Shown here: positions 34,586 through 46,209 of the stretch, one piece after another | How positions within the stretch are numbered: the first letter of the stretch is position 1 | Layout of the letters: every line of letters begins with the position of its first letter | Assembly (NCBI GenBank): GCA_947172415.1 | Contig: OX359195.1 | Span: 2,604,001-2,668,000, forward strand | Origin: Chondrosia reniformis | Lineage: Eukaryota > Porifera > Demospongiae > Chondrillida > Chondrillidae | Length of the DNA: 64,000 nucleotides | Direction: 5' to 3' | Made by a program: the position numbers and the translations under genes | Notes under the pieces: generated by a model | Databases searched by the model: none | Told to the model about the DNA's origin: nothing | What the model saw: only the letters and a program-made list of their open reading frames with translations

Positions 34586-35169
34586 CTATAGTTGAGATAC
34601 GTACAAGAGAAAAATTGCTTTAAAAACAAGTAAAAATATCAAGGAGCAACTACTGCTCCACTTCAGAGAAGTAGCAGCAAGCACTGGTGCTTGAACAGAT
34701 AATTCTGCTCTATACAGAGTCATTTCCCTCCAGTATACACACACTTAACAGTCTTAGGCGATAAGAAAAAAAATGATTTTAACGACACACTTTCAGAAGC
34801 TTCCATGTCAACGGTTGCTTAGTAACTGGCTCTTTGAAGAATAAAGTGGATATACTTTTCACTTACATGGACAAGGTAAGCTACAATTGTCATAGTAATG
34901 CTTCCTTCATGTTTCTCCTCTTATATACTAACTACAAAATAGCTGTAATCTTCATTCAATAATTAGTAGTGATTCTCTTATCAGAACAAGCCGATACTCA
35001 AGACCCAGCTCGTTTCCACATTTATCATCAATACCTTTAACCCTTAAAGACTAATACAGTATATTTGTATACACACAAGTATACCAACCCATATGTAATA
35101 TGTCTACATAAAGCGTATAAATACAGTAATATTATACATTACAGAAAGAAAGAAATAATTGTGGAGAAG

Positions 35170-35560
35170 AGAACTCGTGCATAATGTATACTTGGTTCAG
35201 ACCTGCCACTACTGCTCTAAGTCACGTGACATATATATGTAAATAATGCGAGTAGCTAACTGTTGAGGCATATCTTCTTCCAGCATATCCCGCTCTCAGT
35301 GAAGAAGACCCGAAACCAAACACTAGCGCCAACTTCGTCTGTGAACTTTAGGAAACTCTCAACTAATGCTCCAGTTGCCTATGTTTACGTCTGTTCCTAC
35401 CTCCACGTACTCATCTTGTCCTTATTCGCTTTGAGGTCAGCCGAGGGGAATCCCCGTGTCTACGCCATCCGCAAGTAGGCCTACGCCCTTCCGCCTGTAG
35501 ACTCTATGTACGTATGATCGTCGAATAAGGTCTCTGACTTGACACTCTATAAGACATTAT
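35170..35560 (+). promoter_or_regulatory. Promoter / 5' leader module of NLR-3
   Basis: Contains TCACGTGA at 35222-35229, an adjacent ATATATAT stretch, the shared GCGAGTAGCTAACTGTT block at about 35249, and a palindromic NF-kB-like site GGGGAATCCCC at 35445-35455. Order and spacing match the NLR-4 module (51570 and 51787). Factor binding is inference. Confidence 0.6.
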
Positions 35561-35987
35561 CTTCTTATATCCTAAACTAAACGTTGACGTGTCTCTGGTC
35601 ACAAGGACGAGACCTCGTTTTGGTTGAGTTGGAGGTTAGTTGAATCAAGTACATTCTAGTCCAATCAGGTAGCAATTTTGACTGTAGAAACCAGATAGAC
35701 TGATAGGTTGTGGAACTAGACCCATTTCTAACTGTCATTCCATTCGACAGTTAACAATTGGTTTCAAAGTTTAATAGATAGTCCCGCGTGTAAGTGGAAT
35801 AGTAGCTAATCGTTCCATTCATAACACGTAGCTACACTAGCTGCGCGGCCGATCTCTCTAAATGTTTATTTGACAAACTGTTCTAATCTGAGACAAGCTG
35901 GGAAATAAGTAATGTGAATGGACTGCTACTCGTGGTAGCGATAACTTGATCTTTATTTACTTTACTCGTGTTCTCACTTCTTTATAG

Positions 35988-36083
35988 ATATGGGAAATGT
36001 GTTGAATTGTGTGCGTCGTCGAACTGCTTCACCATTTACACGTCAGGACAGGACACATCGTTTAGAAGAGGAGCAAGCTGGAA
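35988..36083 (+). CDS. Putatively acylated leader exon MGNVLNCV (NLR-3)
   Basis: ATG 35990 opens 31 codons starting MGNVLNCVRRRTASPF and ending RLEEEQAG plus one base, before donor GTGAGT. Joined to the CARD exon at 36630 the leftover A makes AGT (Ser) and the frame continues SVVREFLSE, so the splice is in phase. Gly2, a small polar residue at 6, Cys7 and an Arg cluster fit an N-myristoylation plus palmitoylation signal. A nearly identical exon at 47150-47230 precedes the Myt1 fragment. Not found at NLR-2 or NLR-4. Confidence 0.7.
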
Positions 36084-36629
36084 GTGAGTGATTAACATCC
36101 ACCACTTTTCTACATCAAGAGGCTAAGGCTAGTTGCATTAAGTACATTCTAGTCAAGATATAGCCATCGACAGACTGTGAATTGTGCTGTTCGACTGACC
36201 AGATATAGGACTGACTATGATAACCTCTTACGTATATAATACTATGGCTCTATTGTTTGCATACAAATTGGTCCAGTTCATTCCTTTATGTGCATATGTA
36301 ATAGTTATGGAACCAAACATTCAATGTGAATGTGAGTGTGAATGTCAGTTTTACCAATTTAACTGTCAGTATATAGAACTACGTACACATATAGTTCCAC
36401 ATATAGTGATAAACATGCAGAATGAACAGAACTAGTTCCACTATATAGATCTTATATACTGAGTTGGTTCTCCATAGGCCAGACCACTATCTAATGTCAG
36501 TACGTCTAGCTACATACACACATAGCTCTACATATAGTGATAAACATGCAGTTGTATATTATATTAAAATGTTCAAGTTCTGGTCAATGAATATATTTAT
36601 TTTCTTTACCAATGTATGTATGTATGTAG

Positions 36630-36914
36630 GTGTTGTTAGAGAGTTCCTCAGTGAGACTGTCCATTCATTTCTTGGGAGATGTGATTTCAAAAGAGTTGGT
36701 GCTTCTCTGAGAGCAGCTAATGTCATTTCAGTTGGAGAATTCCAGAGACTGCAAGCTTGTCCCCAGTTGGAGGATGTCAACAGGTTCCTGTACAGTCTCT
36801 TGGATGGAGACCCTTCTACAAGGAAACTTGGAGCTCTGTCTGCAGCACTGAAGGATGACACTACACATGACGGACATCAAGAACTAGCTCAACTGATTGA
36901 CCAGTTTCTACAAG
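36630..36914 (+). CDS. CARD-like exon, type B (NLR-3)
   Basis: Reads VVREFLSETVHSFLGRCDF then the conserved AANVISVGEFQRL and FLYSLLDGDP blocks. Unlike NLR-1 it has no start codon of its own at the exon head, consistent with dependence on the upstream leader exon. Acceptor TATGTAG, donor GTGAGG; phase 1 on both sides. Confidence 0.78.
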
Positions 36915-37300
36915 GTGAGGATATAGGTGTGGGTGTGGTCATTTATATATCGAATTACAATCTTTAGAGGGTATGTATGTGTGTATTTAGTATTACTATT
37001 ATCTATGCCAAAGATATCATAAACCACAAGTATTCTCCATTCATTCTCATCTCACAATATATTTTTTATTATAGTGTTTTACAATCAAATTTTCTGTTCT
37101 ACATGTCGTTTGTAGGTCCATCCACCAGTCAGTCCAAAGATCCAACAACTACTACTGGCACCACCCAGACCTCCAACATTGTACGTTTACATGTACCTGT
37201 TAATTAGCGTATTACATGTGGTATGTAATTTGTAATTTTATCCAAAAAGGAGAATTTCTTGTTTACATTACATACATTTTATATCTGTAATACTTTATAG

Positions 37301-38948
37301 CAGAAAGCCATTCAGAGCCTCAAATCACTCTACAGAGGTCCCATCATAGCTGACCACTGGCTACTGAAACTAGCTGAGATGGGGTTTGTTAGACTTCACT
37401 TGGTCAATCCCTCTGATCTGAAACCAAGAAGCGCAGAGGATGCTGCAGCTGTGAAACTTGCCTCTTCCACACCACACAGAAGAGAACCTTTCAAGGGAGG
37501 ACCAATCGGCCTTCAGGAGATCTTGGAGTACGAACCTGTGCGACCTCCAAGGAAACGCATCCTGCTGGAAGGAGAGCCTGGTATAGGCAAGTCCACTCTG
37601 GCCAAACAGCTGTGCTACAAGTTTGCTGAGGGTACATTTGCCAGTGAATACAAGCTCGTCATTCGAGTAGTACTCCGAGGTCTTCCTTCCGATACCACAC
37701 CGAGTGTAGAGGACCTAGTTCGTAGCTGTACCAGTGATGTTGGGGCAAATCTTGATTAAGAAGATATGTCCACTTTGAGTCGGTACATCACAGCCAACAA
37801 GGGAAAGGACATACTATTCATCATGGATGGCTACGATGAGTTCCCTGAAAAGCTACAGAAGAAATCTCTGGTTGTAGACGTTATAAATGGCAAGACACTC
37901 CCACAGTCATCCTTCATCATCACATCCCGACCACGAGCATCAGCCCCTCTACACGACAAGATAGAAAGACGCATCGAGGTGAGTGGATTTGGAGAGAAAG
38001 AGATTGAGCAGTTTATTAGAAAGTACTACGGAGAGTCATCTAGTTCTGTAGCTGATACTTTACTAGCAAGGCTGAACTCTACCCTGCCTCGAATCAAAGC
38101 CATGTGCTTCATCCCTCTGATCCTGCTGATGACATGTTATGTCAATGATGTCCTTGATGCCCCTCCTGATACAATCAGTGATCTATTTAAAAACATCATC
38201 TGCCTCACTGTGAAGCGACACTTTGAGAAGAATGGAGAGGAAAAGGAAATTGGTAGTTTTGAAGATGTCCTACGACTCTGTCCTCGTTTGATCAAACTGA
38301 GTCAACTTGCCTTGGATGGTGTGCTGAAAAATGTCATAATTTTCCACAATCTGAAGCTGTCAGAAGATGATCATTTTGGTCTGATGAACTGCATCTCTTA
38401 TCGAAGTGCCTTTGGTGGAGTCACTGGATCGTACCACTTTCTTCACAGAACAGTTCAAGAGTTCCTTGCAGCTTGTGCAGTCAAGCAGTTATCTGCCGAG
38501 GAACAGGGAAAGTTCTGGAAAGAGAGACTTGTTCTTGGGTACAACAAGAGAAGACAGTTTGTCTTGTCAGACTCCGACTACGAGATGCCATTCCTTTTCT
38601 TCTGTGGCATTGGAGGACTAGAGAATGATGCTGTGAGAGACCTCTTGTTTGAGCTTCTTGCCAATGATTGCAGCTTTGTTAGAGGAACCCCTTTCCCTGA
38701 GATTGCTACAGCAGTAGCAGAGAGCAGAAATGAAGAGCTGTGTCAAAGGTTCATGGGGTGTTGCAGTAGAGCTGACATTGATGATCTCAGTCCCTATCAG
38801 CTCAACAGTTTAGCTTACCTGATGACCATCAGCAGACACATCAAACGACTTTCAGTTAATAATCAAACTGATGCATATGATTCCATTGATTCCTTTTTTA
38901 AGCAAATATCTGGAAAAGTGACATATTTGGAAGAAGTCACAATTACAA
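37301..38948 (+). pseudogene. NACHT exon with TAA stop (NLR-3)
   Basis: Full-length NACHT exon including the strand EYKLVIRVVLR that is missing in NLR-1. Walker A GEPGIGKST and Walker B FIMDGYDEFP are intact. Codon 153 is TAA (37757-37759) where the others read GAA in 'SLDEEDVSTL'. The same frame is open on both sides of the stop. Confidence 0.9.
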
Positions 38949-39142
38949 GTGAGTTGATATTGTAAGTTGAGATGTGTGAAGAAAACACTTTTGTAGACTG
39001 TTGACATGTTATATATAGAAGAAGTTACAAATTAATAGATCCAGTACAGTGTGTATTGATTGCTAATACCTTAAGCTTGTGATTATCTTTGAAGTGTGAA
39101 TATTCAACTTGACTGATGACACTCATCACTTTCCTTCTATAG

Positions 39143-42100
39143 CTTCCTCAATGAGTCAGCAAGAGTCTGTTGTACTTCAAGACTTTCTAAAGTTGCAAAG
39201 TTCAGTAAATAGATTGACCCTACAAGAGGATAAATGGGTATGTTTGCAGTCCAACCCAGAAGTGTAGTTTCATGGCTTCTTTAATTGTGTTCTAAATGTT
39301 TACCAAACTTATATAAAGTACATTTAAACTTATATATGTATGTAATATACTGTACTGTTTAATATACGTTTTACATCTGTACAGGAACCTGAACCTGAAG
39401 TGAGAGAACATTACATTTCAGCGATGTCTGCATGACATTGTTTCATTTCATTCAAAGAGACTTGAACACCTTGCAATATGTTTCGATAGTGAGTCATGTC
39501 AACTGTGTCAATGGAATTTAATATCTTCTTGTTGGTTTTGTGTGAATATCATTGAGAGTGAACATCTAAATAGTCACATGTGACAGTCACTAGTGTGTGT
39601 ACATACTGCACAAGTCTGAGTAACTTGTGTTGTCATTCACTGCACAAGTCATGAGTTGTGAAGTTGCTAACTTTAAATGATACCACAAACTATATCCTTT
39701 CTTGTTGCTATGTAGATGATGAGAAGGTGCAGGCAAGTGAGATAATGAGCTCAGTAGTTACTTGTCGTCAGTTGAAATCTCTTAGTCTGGAGAGTGTCAA
39801 ATTTACACATGATGACTTATAGGTCTTACTTGACAACCTACCACAATTGGTTACCATGGAGATGGAGGAATGTGACTATGAAGGTGGTGCTATTGATGCC
39901 AGTGTCAATGTGAGTTGTGGAATACATACAAGTGTAAAGAACAGTAAAACCTCTATACAGAACAGCTAATATTTTAGTTGAGAAATGTTAATCTTTATAA
40001 GGACAGGTATTTAGTCTATTAATAGTGAATATTGTATTTGGTCAGTTGTCATTTTATATTGTGACACAAACCAGTGAATGCAGCTATGGGACAACTCTAT
40101 AATCAGCTGTAGTCACTGCATGTGATTGGTTGCTGGTCACATGAGATCTCACTGTATGACACTTGTGTGCAGAGTTAAGTGTGAATGTTGAGATATGTCT
40201 TCATGTGTATTAATTCTCTATTTAGATAAGCACTTGTATATATTGTTATTCTTGAGTGATCCATCAACGTCTTTATACTCTAGTGCGTTAGGAGGCACCC
40301 CAGTCTGGAAGATGTGACATTAGGTTTGGAGTATAGTGTGAATTTGCTGAAAATGTTCTTGTTTGGTATCAAAGACAAACTAAACATGAAGAAAGTAAAT
40401 GTTAACCTTTCTGAATGCTCATGTAAGTGGATTGTTATCAAAATACTCAAGTTTATTGATCTCTTAAGAACGTTTTTATATATTTTGGGTGAATATTGTA
40501 GTAAAGTTGTTATAACTTGTTAACTTGTCAATATGAGGTCTAGTCCTGATAACCTGGTGGTGTGTGATTGTATGTAGTATATTTTGTAACTTTTTGTAGA
40601 TGCTGATTATGTAGAGTTACTACCATGTGTTGTGAGTTGTATGAAGAAGAGCTCACTAAAGACCCTTTGTCTCAGGAGGATGGAAGGAGTGCCACAATGT
40701 TGTGAAGTGTTTGACTGTCTTAGAAGCAGTGAAATAGAAGAGTTTTAGTTTGATCTGAATTACAGAACTCCATTACCTGTGAGTATGATGATGATATATA
40801 GAATATTATCTTCTCCACTTCACTCTCCCCATTCACCACTCTGGCCCATACACACCTAACACTATATCTCCTCATAGCTATATAGCCCTTGTATGTGTAT
40901 CTGAAATGAGTTCCAAGTGTACGTAGACAGGATCTATGAAAGGCTGTGCAGAAGCTTCTGACTAGTATTACTTCTCAAGTATATGGACATAACTAACTTA
41001 TATTTAGAGGGTTCATTTTGTTACTGTTTAATTGATAATGTATAGCAGTCTTATGGCTATCCCATAGTTGGTCCAAATAATGTTCTTATACAATATGTAA
41101 TAACTGTATTGTTTATCAGTGAAAGTGTTCATTTGAGAAGAGAGGTGTGTCTTGTGTGGTGCAAATTAGTTCAAATGGTCAATCCTTCTGACCAGTCCAA
41201 TCCATTTGATTATTAGAGAGTGCTCTGCTCATTCACTGATCTCTCAGATCAACTGGTATGTAGAGAGTGGAAGTGCTGTCTCATTTCCATGTAGTTATTC
41301 CATCCACAAATGTTTACATCATGCCAGCTAACCTTGTTCTGAGCAGAAGACATTTTATTGTTATATCCACTCAATTGTGAGGGGATATTTCAGTTGACAC
41401 TTTTGTATAGTGTATTCTCATGTGTATATCACATCTCTGTTATGTGTGGTGTATACAGGAAGGTCTCACTGATCTTGTTGAATGTGGAGTTGGACAGTGC
41501 AGGACACTCAGGAAGGTCACCATGAGAGCTAATAGACATCAAACACTGTCCTCCAGTATATTGAAGGGAATGATCCAGAATCCTTCATTGGAACAAGTTG
41601 AACTGATAGGATGTGACTTTGAAGGTAGGTTTTATAACTTCATGTACAGAATGTATTGCCTATGGACTTATTAAGTTTCATTAACTATGAGGATCATATA
41701 CTCTATACAGTCATCTTAATAGAATGGTTGTGTTCAGTAAAGTGTCCCTTTCAAGTGATTAGTCTCTCTCTGCAACATTTTTAAATATAAATTTGTAGTG
41801 TGTTAATGTATTGTAATCTGATTGGTTCTCAAATGACAGGAAATGGAGCATTACTAATGGAACTACTACAATGTGGATTGAAGAGTGTTACAATTGGTCA
41901 ACCCAATATAGTAAAACAATGTTACAACATCACACCGAGGGACATTGCTAATGCTATTGGATGTCTACGTGACAACACTTCATTGAAAGAACTCACCATC
42001 TGGACTAAAACAGACCAGTCTGAGGTACACTTGACTGCCTATCACTAGTGAATATTACTTTCCCTTACTTATTAAAGGCATATCCAGTCTGCTTATTACA

Positions 42101-42710
42101 AAGTTTAGATTTATTTGACTGGCTTGTTCCAGTCTATGGCCTCTGAGTGTTTTAGATTAGGTAATCACTTCATATTGTAGTGCATGTATTTAATTGTACT
42201 GGATACACTTGTACTGAATATCCAGGATGTCACTGAAGAAGATATCTTGACATCAGTTGAACAAGCTGTCAAGGAGAACACTACACTAGAGAGGTTGAAA
42301 GTGAATAGTGAATTGGGTAAAATGGACTGGAGGAATGTTGCAGAGAGCATTCTATAGGGAGCAGCATCCAATCAGATTATCAGAGAGTTGCAACTGGTGA
42401 TGCAACGGAAAAACAAAAAAATTGCTCTAGTGATGAATGAGGAATACAAAGAACATGTTCCTAAACAGGAAGTGATTGATAATGTAAGAAGAGTCAACCA
42501 GAAATTGAGACTCATTGTTTGGTCGGGTAAGTGAATGTCTTTCATCATCTGTTTGTACATGTAATAGGTAGTTTGGTTAACAGTACGTAGATTTACTAAT
42601 TTAAATCCAAATAGTGTCACATGTGGACTGTGTTATTTATAGGAATACATTATATATGTAACTTGTGAATATGTAATTCTTCTATTTTTGTTCCAGGTGG
42701 TTACTTGTGA
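39143..42710 (+). pseudogene. LRR exons of NLR-3 (three stops, one frameshift)
   Basis: Exon order is the same as in NLR-1 and NLR-2. Exon 39385-39488 is 104 nt instead of 100 because of a 4-bp insertion (TCTGCATGACATT against TCTGACATT). The last LRR exon (42226-42526) is 33 bp longer than in its paralogues through a local AAAAAACAAAAAAAT-rich insertion. Its first acceptor, ACAG in the other copies, is mutated to ACTG, leaving the CCAG acceptor 9-10 bp downstream. Confidence 0.85.
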
Positions 42711-42849
42711 AACAGATTGTTATTCTTCAAAATTTTGAACTATAACTATTTGAATTGACCTTTTGTTTGTAGGTTATAATTATATGTACGTATATGAATA
42801 ATTGAGAGTCAGTTGTAAAGAGAAATGATATAGGTGTGCATGCTATTTA

Positions 42850-43160
42850 GTAATAACCCTTCAGTCTCCTAGCAACCAGTCATATAAGGGTGGAGTCCAC
42901 CTTCTAATTCCCCCTCAGTCTCCTAGCAACCAGTCACATATGGGTGGAGTCCACCTTCTAATTCCCTCTCAATCTCCTAGCAACCATTACAAGTCACATA
43001 TGGGTGGAGTCTACCTTTTAATTTCCCCTCAGCCTCCTAGCAACCAGTCACATATGGGTGGAGTCTACCTTCTAATTCCCTCTCAGTCTCCTAGCAACCA
43101 GTCACATATGGGTGGAGTCCACCTTCTAATTCCCTCTCAGTCTCCTAACAGTCATGATCA
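42850..43160 (+). repeat. 54-bp minisatellite, five copies
   Basis: TGGAGT of each unit falls at 42891, 42945, 43005, 43059 and 43113. One copy carries a 6-bp insertion. The unit contains CTCCTAGCAACCAGTCACAT. Because 54 is divisible by 3, it creates a repetitive open frame (HMGGVYLLIPSQSPSN) that is not a gene. One copy exists downstream of NLR-1. Confidence 0.85.
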
Positions 43161-43358
43161 CATGTAGTGGTAGTTGACTATTTATACCTTGTATGCATGG
43201 CCTCCGACTGCTCCACTTTGCTCAGTAACTTTAAAGAATTATAGATAAAACTCATCATCATATAATACGTATGTATGATATCAATAGACTCGTGATCAAA
43301 ATGTATTGAAAATTATTTTTCAATGTTCAATTCAAGATACACAAGTATTATTAACAAG

Positions 43359-44360
43359 TTAATTGTTCTGATGCAGTCCAGACCACTTCTGTAAGAGTGA
43401 TGTGATGGTCTTTCCTTTCCTTCCCTGTACACTAACTTTAACCTGCAGAGGAAGTATGTATGTAGGGCATCATTCATTTACAAGTAACACTATTGACTAG
43501 CAGACCTTCTTTGATTTCTTCTTCTTTGGTTCTGAATCACTGTCCAGACTCGGACTGCCTTCTCTTGACCCCACAGCACCTTCAGTGGTCACCTACAGGT
43601 GTTACACGTCCATTTCAGTATAGAGAGATCCCTCTAAAGTGATCACCCTGGACCATATATATTTTGAAATGTACCCTTGTATTAGAATAAGGATTCCTTA
43701 TAACTGCGTCGAACTTATCTTTGGGATGGTACATCCTTCGACTTTTGAGCGTTTAAAAATGCAGTTGGTTTTTAAATGCTCAAAAGTCGAAGGATGTACC
43801 ATCCCAAAGATACCCTTGTATTGTGAGGAACATATATATATGTGACAGTACATCAGATGCATGTGGTACAACCGTATAGCGGAAATTTTCGCAAAATGAG
43901 ACTATATTTCACCTTTTTGCAAGCTAACACCAAAATCATGAATCATGAAAATTCCTCCGCCATTTTTCTTGAGTTGCATGTTTTAGCTCTCATTCTCAGA
44001 AACAGTGAAAATAAGAATCACATTTATTCTGAGGACCTTTTCAAAGATTCACAAAAAATTCTATCCTCAAAAATATCCCACTTTATGTTACCAGTTTATG
44101 TGATATATACTGTACAGTTCACATGAGCAGACTTACATCACTCAATCTTCCGGGAGGACCCACTGGACCATAATAAATTTGAGGCTCAGCTTTAACTATA
44201 AATTCTTCAGGATCACTCTCACTTTCATCCTTCTCTGCTTCTTCATCTGGAGGTGGAGGAGAGGGAGGGATTTCCCCTTCTTCTAAGGGAAGGGGAGGGG
44301 GAGGAGGAGGACCTTGCCACACCCCCTCAACTGTAGGCAGAGCAATTAATTCTTCAACAC
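43359..44360 (-). CDS. FNBP4: FNBP4 3'-end partial copy, exons intact
   Basis: Minus-strand exons 44137-44360, 43506-43592 and 43359-43442 match the last three exons of the main FNBP4 locus and are open: LPTVEGVWQG then six prolines, LPLEEGEIPPSPPPPDEEAE, EPQIYYGPVGPPGRLSD; then an SDSEPKKKKSK exon; then SLLQKWSGLHQNN and stop at 43359. The bases damaged in the 27-kb copy (polyproline and the IYYG tyrosine) are intact here. No upstream exons exist beside it, so it is a fragment unlikely to be expressed as a full protein. Confidence 0.75.
43684..43810. mobile_element. 127-bp fold-back insertion with 12-bp target duplication
   Basis: TACCCTTGTATT stands on both sides (43672-43683 and 43811-43822). 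The orthologous stretch at about 26090 has a single TACCCTTATATT and no insert. The inserted DNA contains a near-perfect palindrome, 43718-43810, with arms beginning TCTTTGGGATGGTACATCC. No coding capacity. Confidence 0.85.
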
Positions 44361-44869
44361 CTATATATAGTATGTATATGAGAAGTTTATTGCATGGTAG
44401 ATAGCTATATAGGTAAGGTGGAATTCTAGTAAATCCTTTGAAAGACCAGTCACCTCCTTATTATGGTCACCTCTTAAAGTTCTAGTTAAATGATACATGT
44501 ATACATATTATGAATCTTACATTTTTCAACATGCTACATCTGAAAGGTCTACTAGAACTATTATATACTTAATGAGAACTTTGGAGGAGGATAAAAGAGT
44601 TTCTCCTAATACTTCTCTTCTCCATACGTACAATAATGGTCCATACATAAGGTTTTCTATAATGCACCCCCCTCTCTAATAAGGCCAAGTTCAGCTGGAC
44701 CCACTCACTTGTTCATTACTTACAGAACTCATATAGTGTGATGCATTGAACATGTAATAATTATATTATAAGGTTAAGCACTGTAGAGGAAATCTCCTTT
44801 GTAATTATAGATTTGCCTCATCAGTATATATATATAGACTGCAGTGTTTTGAAGATTTTTGGTGCAGCG

Positions 44870-44965
44870 GACTCTGGAGCACTGGAAGTTCACTTAATGG
44901 AAACCAGAGTCTTCCTGGTTTCCATTAAGGGAGCTACAGTTCCATCCATTAGCTCATCTAGCTCC
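44870..44965. repeat. Inverted copy of a segment at 27530-27640
   Basis: The sequence with GGAAACCAGAGTCTTCCTGG is the reverse complement of 27534-27640 and is itself partly palindromic (GGAAACCAGAG ... CTGGTTTCC). It lies at the breakpoint that separates the two partial FNBP4 copies. Confidence 0.65.
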
Positions 44966-45232
44966 TATATAAGGTAATTTTACCTTTATTAAACTGCTGC
45001 TTTGGAATTGCACATCAGTATAAGAGTTATACAATGGAAACTGTATATAAGATGGTCACCATTATGACCTGTTTAAAATATACAGGATGACCTAGCTAGA
45101 GTGTAATAGGAATTTATTTGACCTTTTCCTATATATTGACTGCTTGTATATAATCAATGATGGCTTAACTCAGGTGACCTCTGACAAGGGTACAAATGTA
45201 ATATTAATATTAAGCAATCCCAATTGGTATAG

Positions 45233-45453
45233 GGTTTGAAGCACCTTCAGACGTACAGGTTGTGTCACTTTGACATAAAGCCAGCCAACATATTTATTGG
45301 TGAGGGCGGTTGGACATGTAAACTTGGAGACTTTGGACTGGTTGTCTCATTGGACAGCAAACAAGACATGCAACATGCACAAGAAGGTGACCCCAAGTAC
45401 ATGGCACCAGAGCTGCTACAAGGACACTTTGGTCCTACTGCTGACATATTCAG
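45233..45453 (+). pseudogene. Duplicate Myt1 kinase catalytic-loop exon (intact frame)
   Basis: A 221-nt exon flanked by TATAG and GTAAAA. It reads [20 protein letters not shown], then [11 protein letters not shown] and [17 protein letters not shown], i.e. catalytic loop [11 protein letters not shown] and the APE motif of a PKMYT1-like kinase. It duplicates 48570-48789 but keeps the DFG base that copy has lost. No kinase N-lobe exons precede it. Confidence 0.8.
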
Positions 45454-46209
45454 GTAAAACTGGTGGCACTGATGTACTGATTGTGTGTACTGTGAATTAA
45501 TAGTTGCATACTTCCTGTGTGGTTTTAAACTTTCAAATGTGACGTTCACACAAATTCGTACTCACACCAATGGAGTGAGGACGTACTCATAATTTTGTTG
45601 TAAAATATTTTCGTCACTCCTTTGTTTGTGCAAATCAAGTAGTGCGGCTGGTTTAGACCATGAAAATATTTCAACATGAAATTTTATCACATGAAATTTC
45701 TGCACGATAATTTCCCAAATTATGGTATATGTTTGGACCATAAGAGATATAATAGACTCTATGAAGTTATATCATGCTAAGGCTTAGTGTATATACTGGT
45801 AGGATATTCTAAGGAAATGGACCTAATCAACTTTGAGATAACACTTATGGTTGCCATGGTAACCCTCTTTTCTTTGTAGAGTACAACAAATTTGCAGTAG
45901 TTTCCTCAGTCTTTTGGTCACTTAGACTTCTTCTTCTTATCTAGAAGTACACACATAAAGAATACTTGTACAGTTACCCAATCCATCCTACGTATATACA
46001 TGCACCTTATATGACTACAGTACAAAACAGGCTATACTACCAGTTTCATGTGAGTTGACACCTATATAAGCTATTGGTGGTAAATCTCCTCTCGTCCACG
46101 GGGGAATCTTTTGGGACTTGCATGCACAGGAATAAATGACAATTGATATTATGACTTTATTTGGCCTTTACTGAATGCAATAATAATTGTATGCATATTT
46201 TTAACATTG

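Larger units (their letters stand above)
35988..42710 (+). pseudogene. NLR-3: leader-CARD-NACHT-LRR receptor pseudogene
   Basis: Exons: 35988-36083 (ATG 35990), 36630-36914, 37116-37180, 37301-38948, 39143-39237, 39385-39488, 39716-39909, 40284-40422, 40600-40778, 41459-41624, 41840-42024, 42226-42526, 42697-42710. Total coding length becomes divisible by 3 once a 4-bp insertion is discounted. Lesions against the paralogues: GAA to TAA at 37757-37759 in NACHT; 4-bp insertion near 39430 in the second LRR exon; AAG to TAG at 39820-39822; GAG to TAG at 40746-40748; AAG to TAG at 42355-42357. Its closest relative is NLR-1, with long identical stretches (for example 4265-4580 against 38640-38948). 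It lacks the DEATH and repeat exons, although intron sequence that precedes the repeat exon in NLR-2 and NLR-4 survives near 36464. Confidence 0.88.

Noticed and set aside
36464..36630. Longer N-terminus for the NLR-3 CARD exon from the ATG at 36464
   Set aside because: This sequence matches intron in NLR-2 and NLR-4 (near 15021 and 52804), and a TATGTAG acceptor at 36629 with an in-phase leader exon explains the start better.
42940..43167. Repetitive ORF HMGGVYLLIPSQSP
   Set aside because: It is the 54-bp minisatellite read in one frame, outside any gene model.
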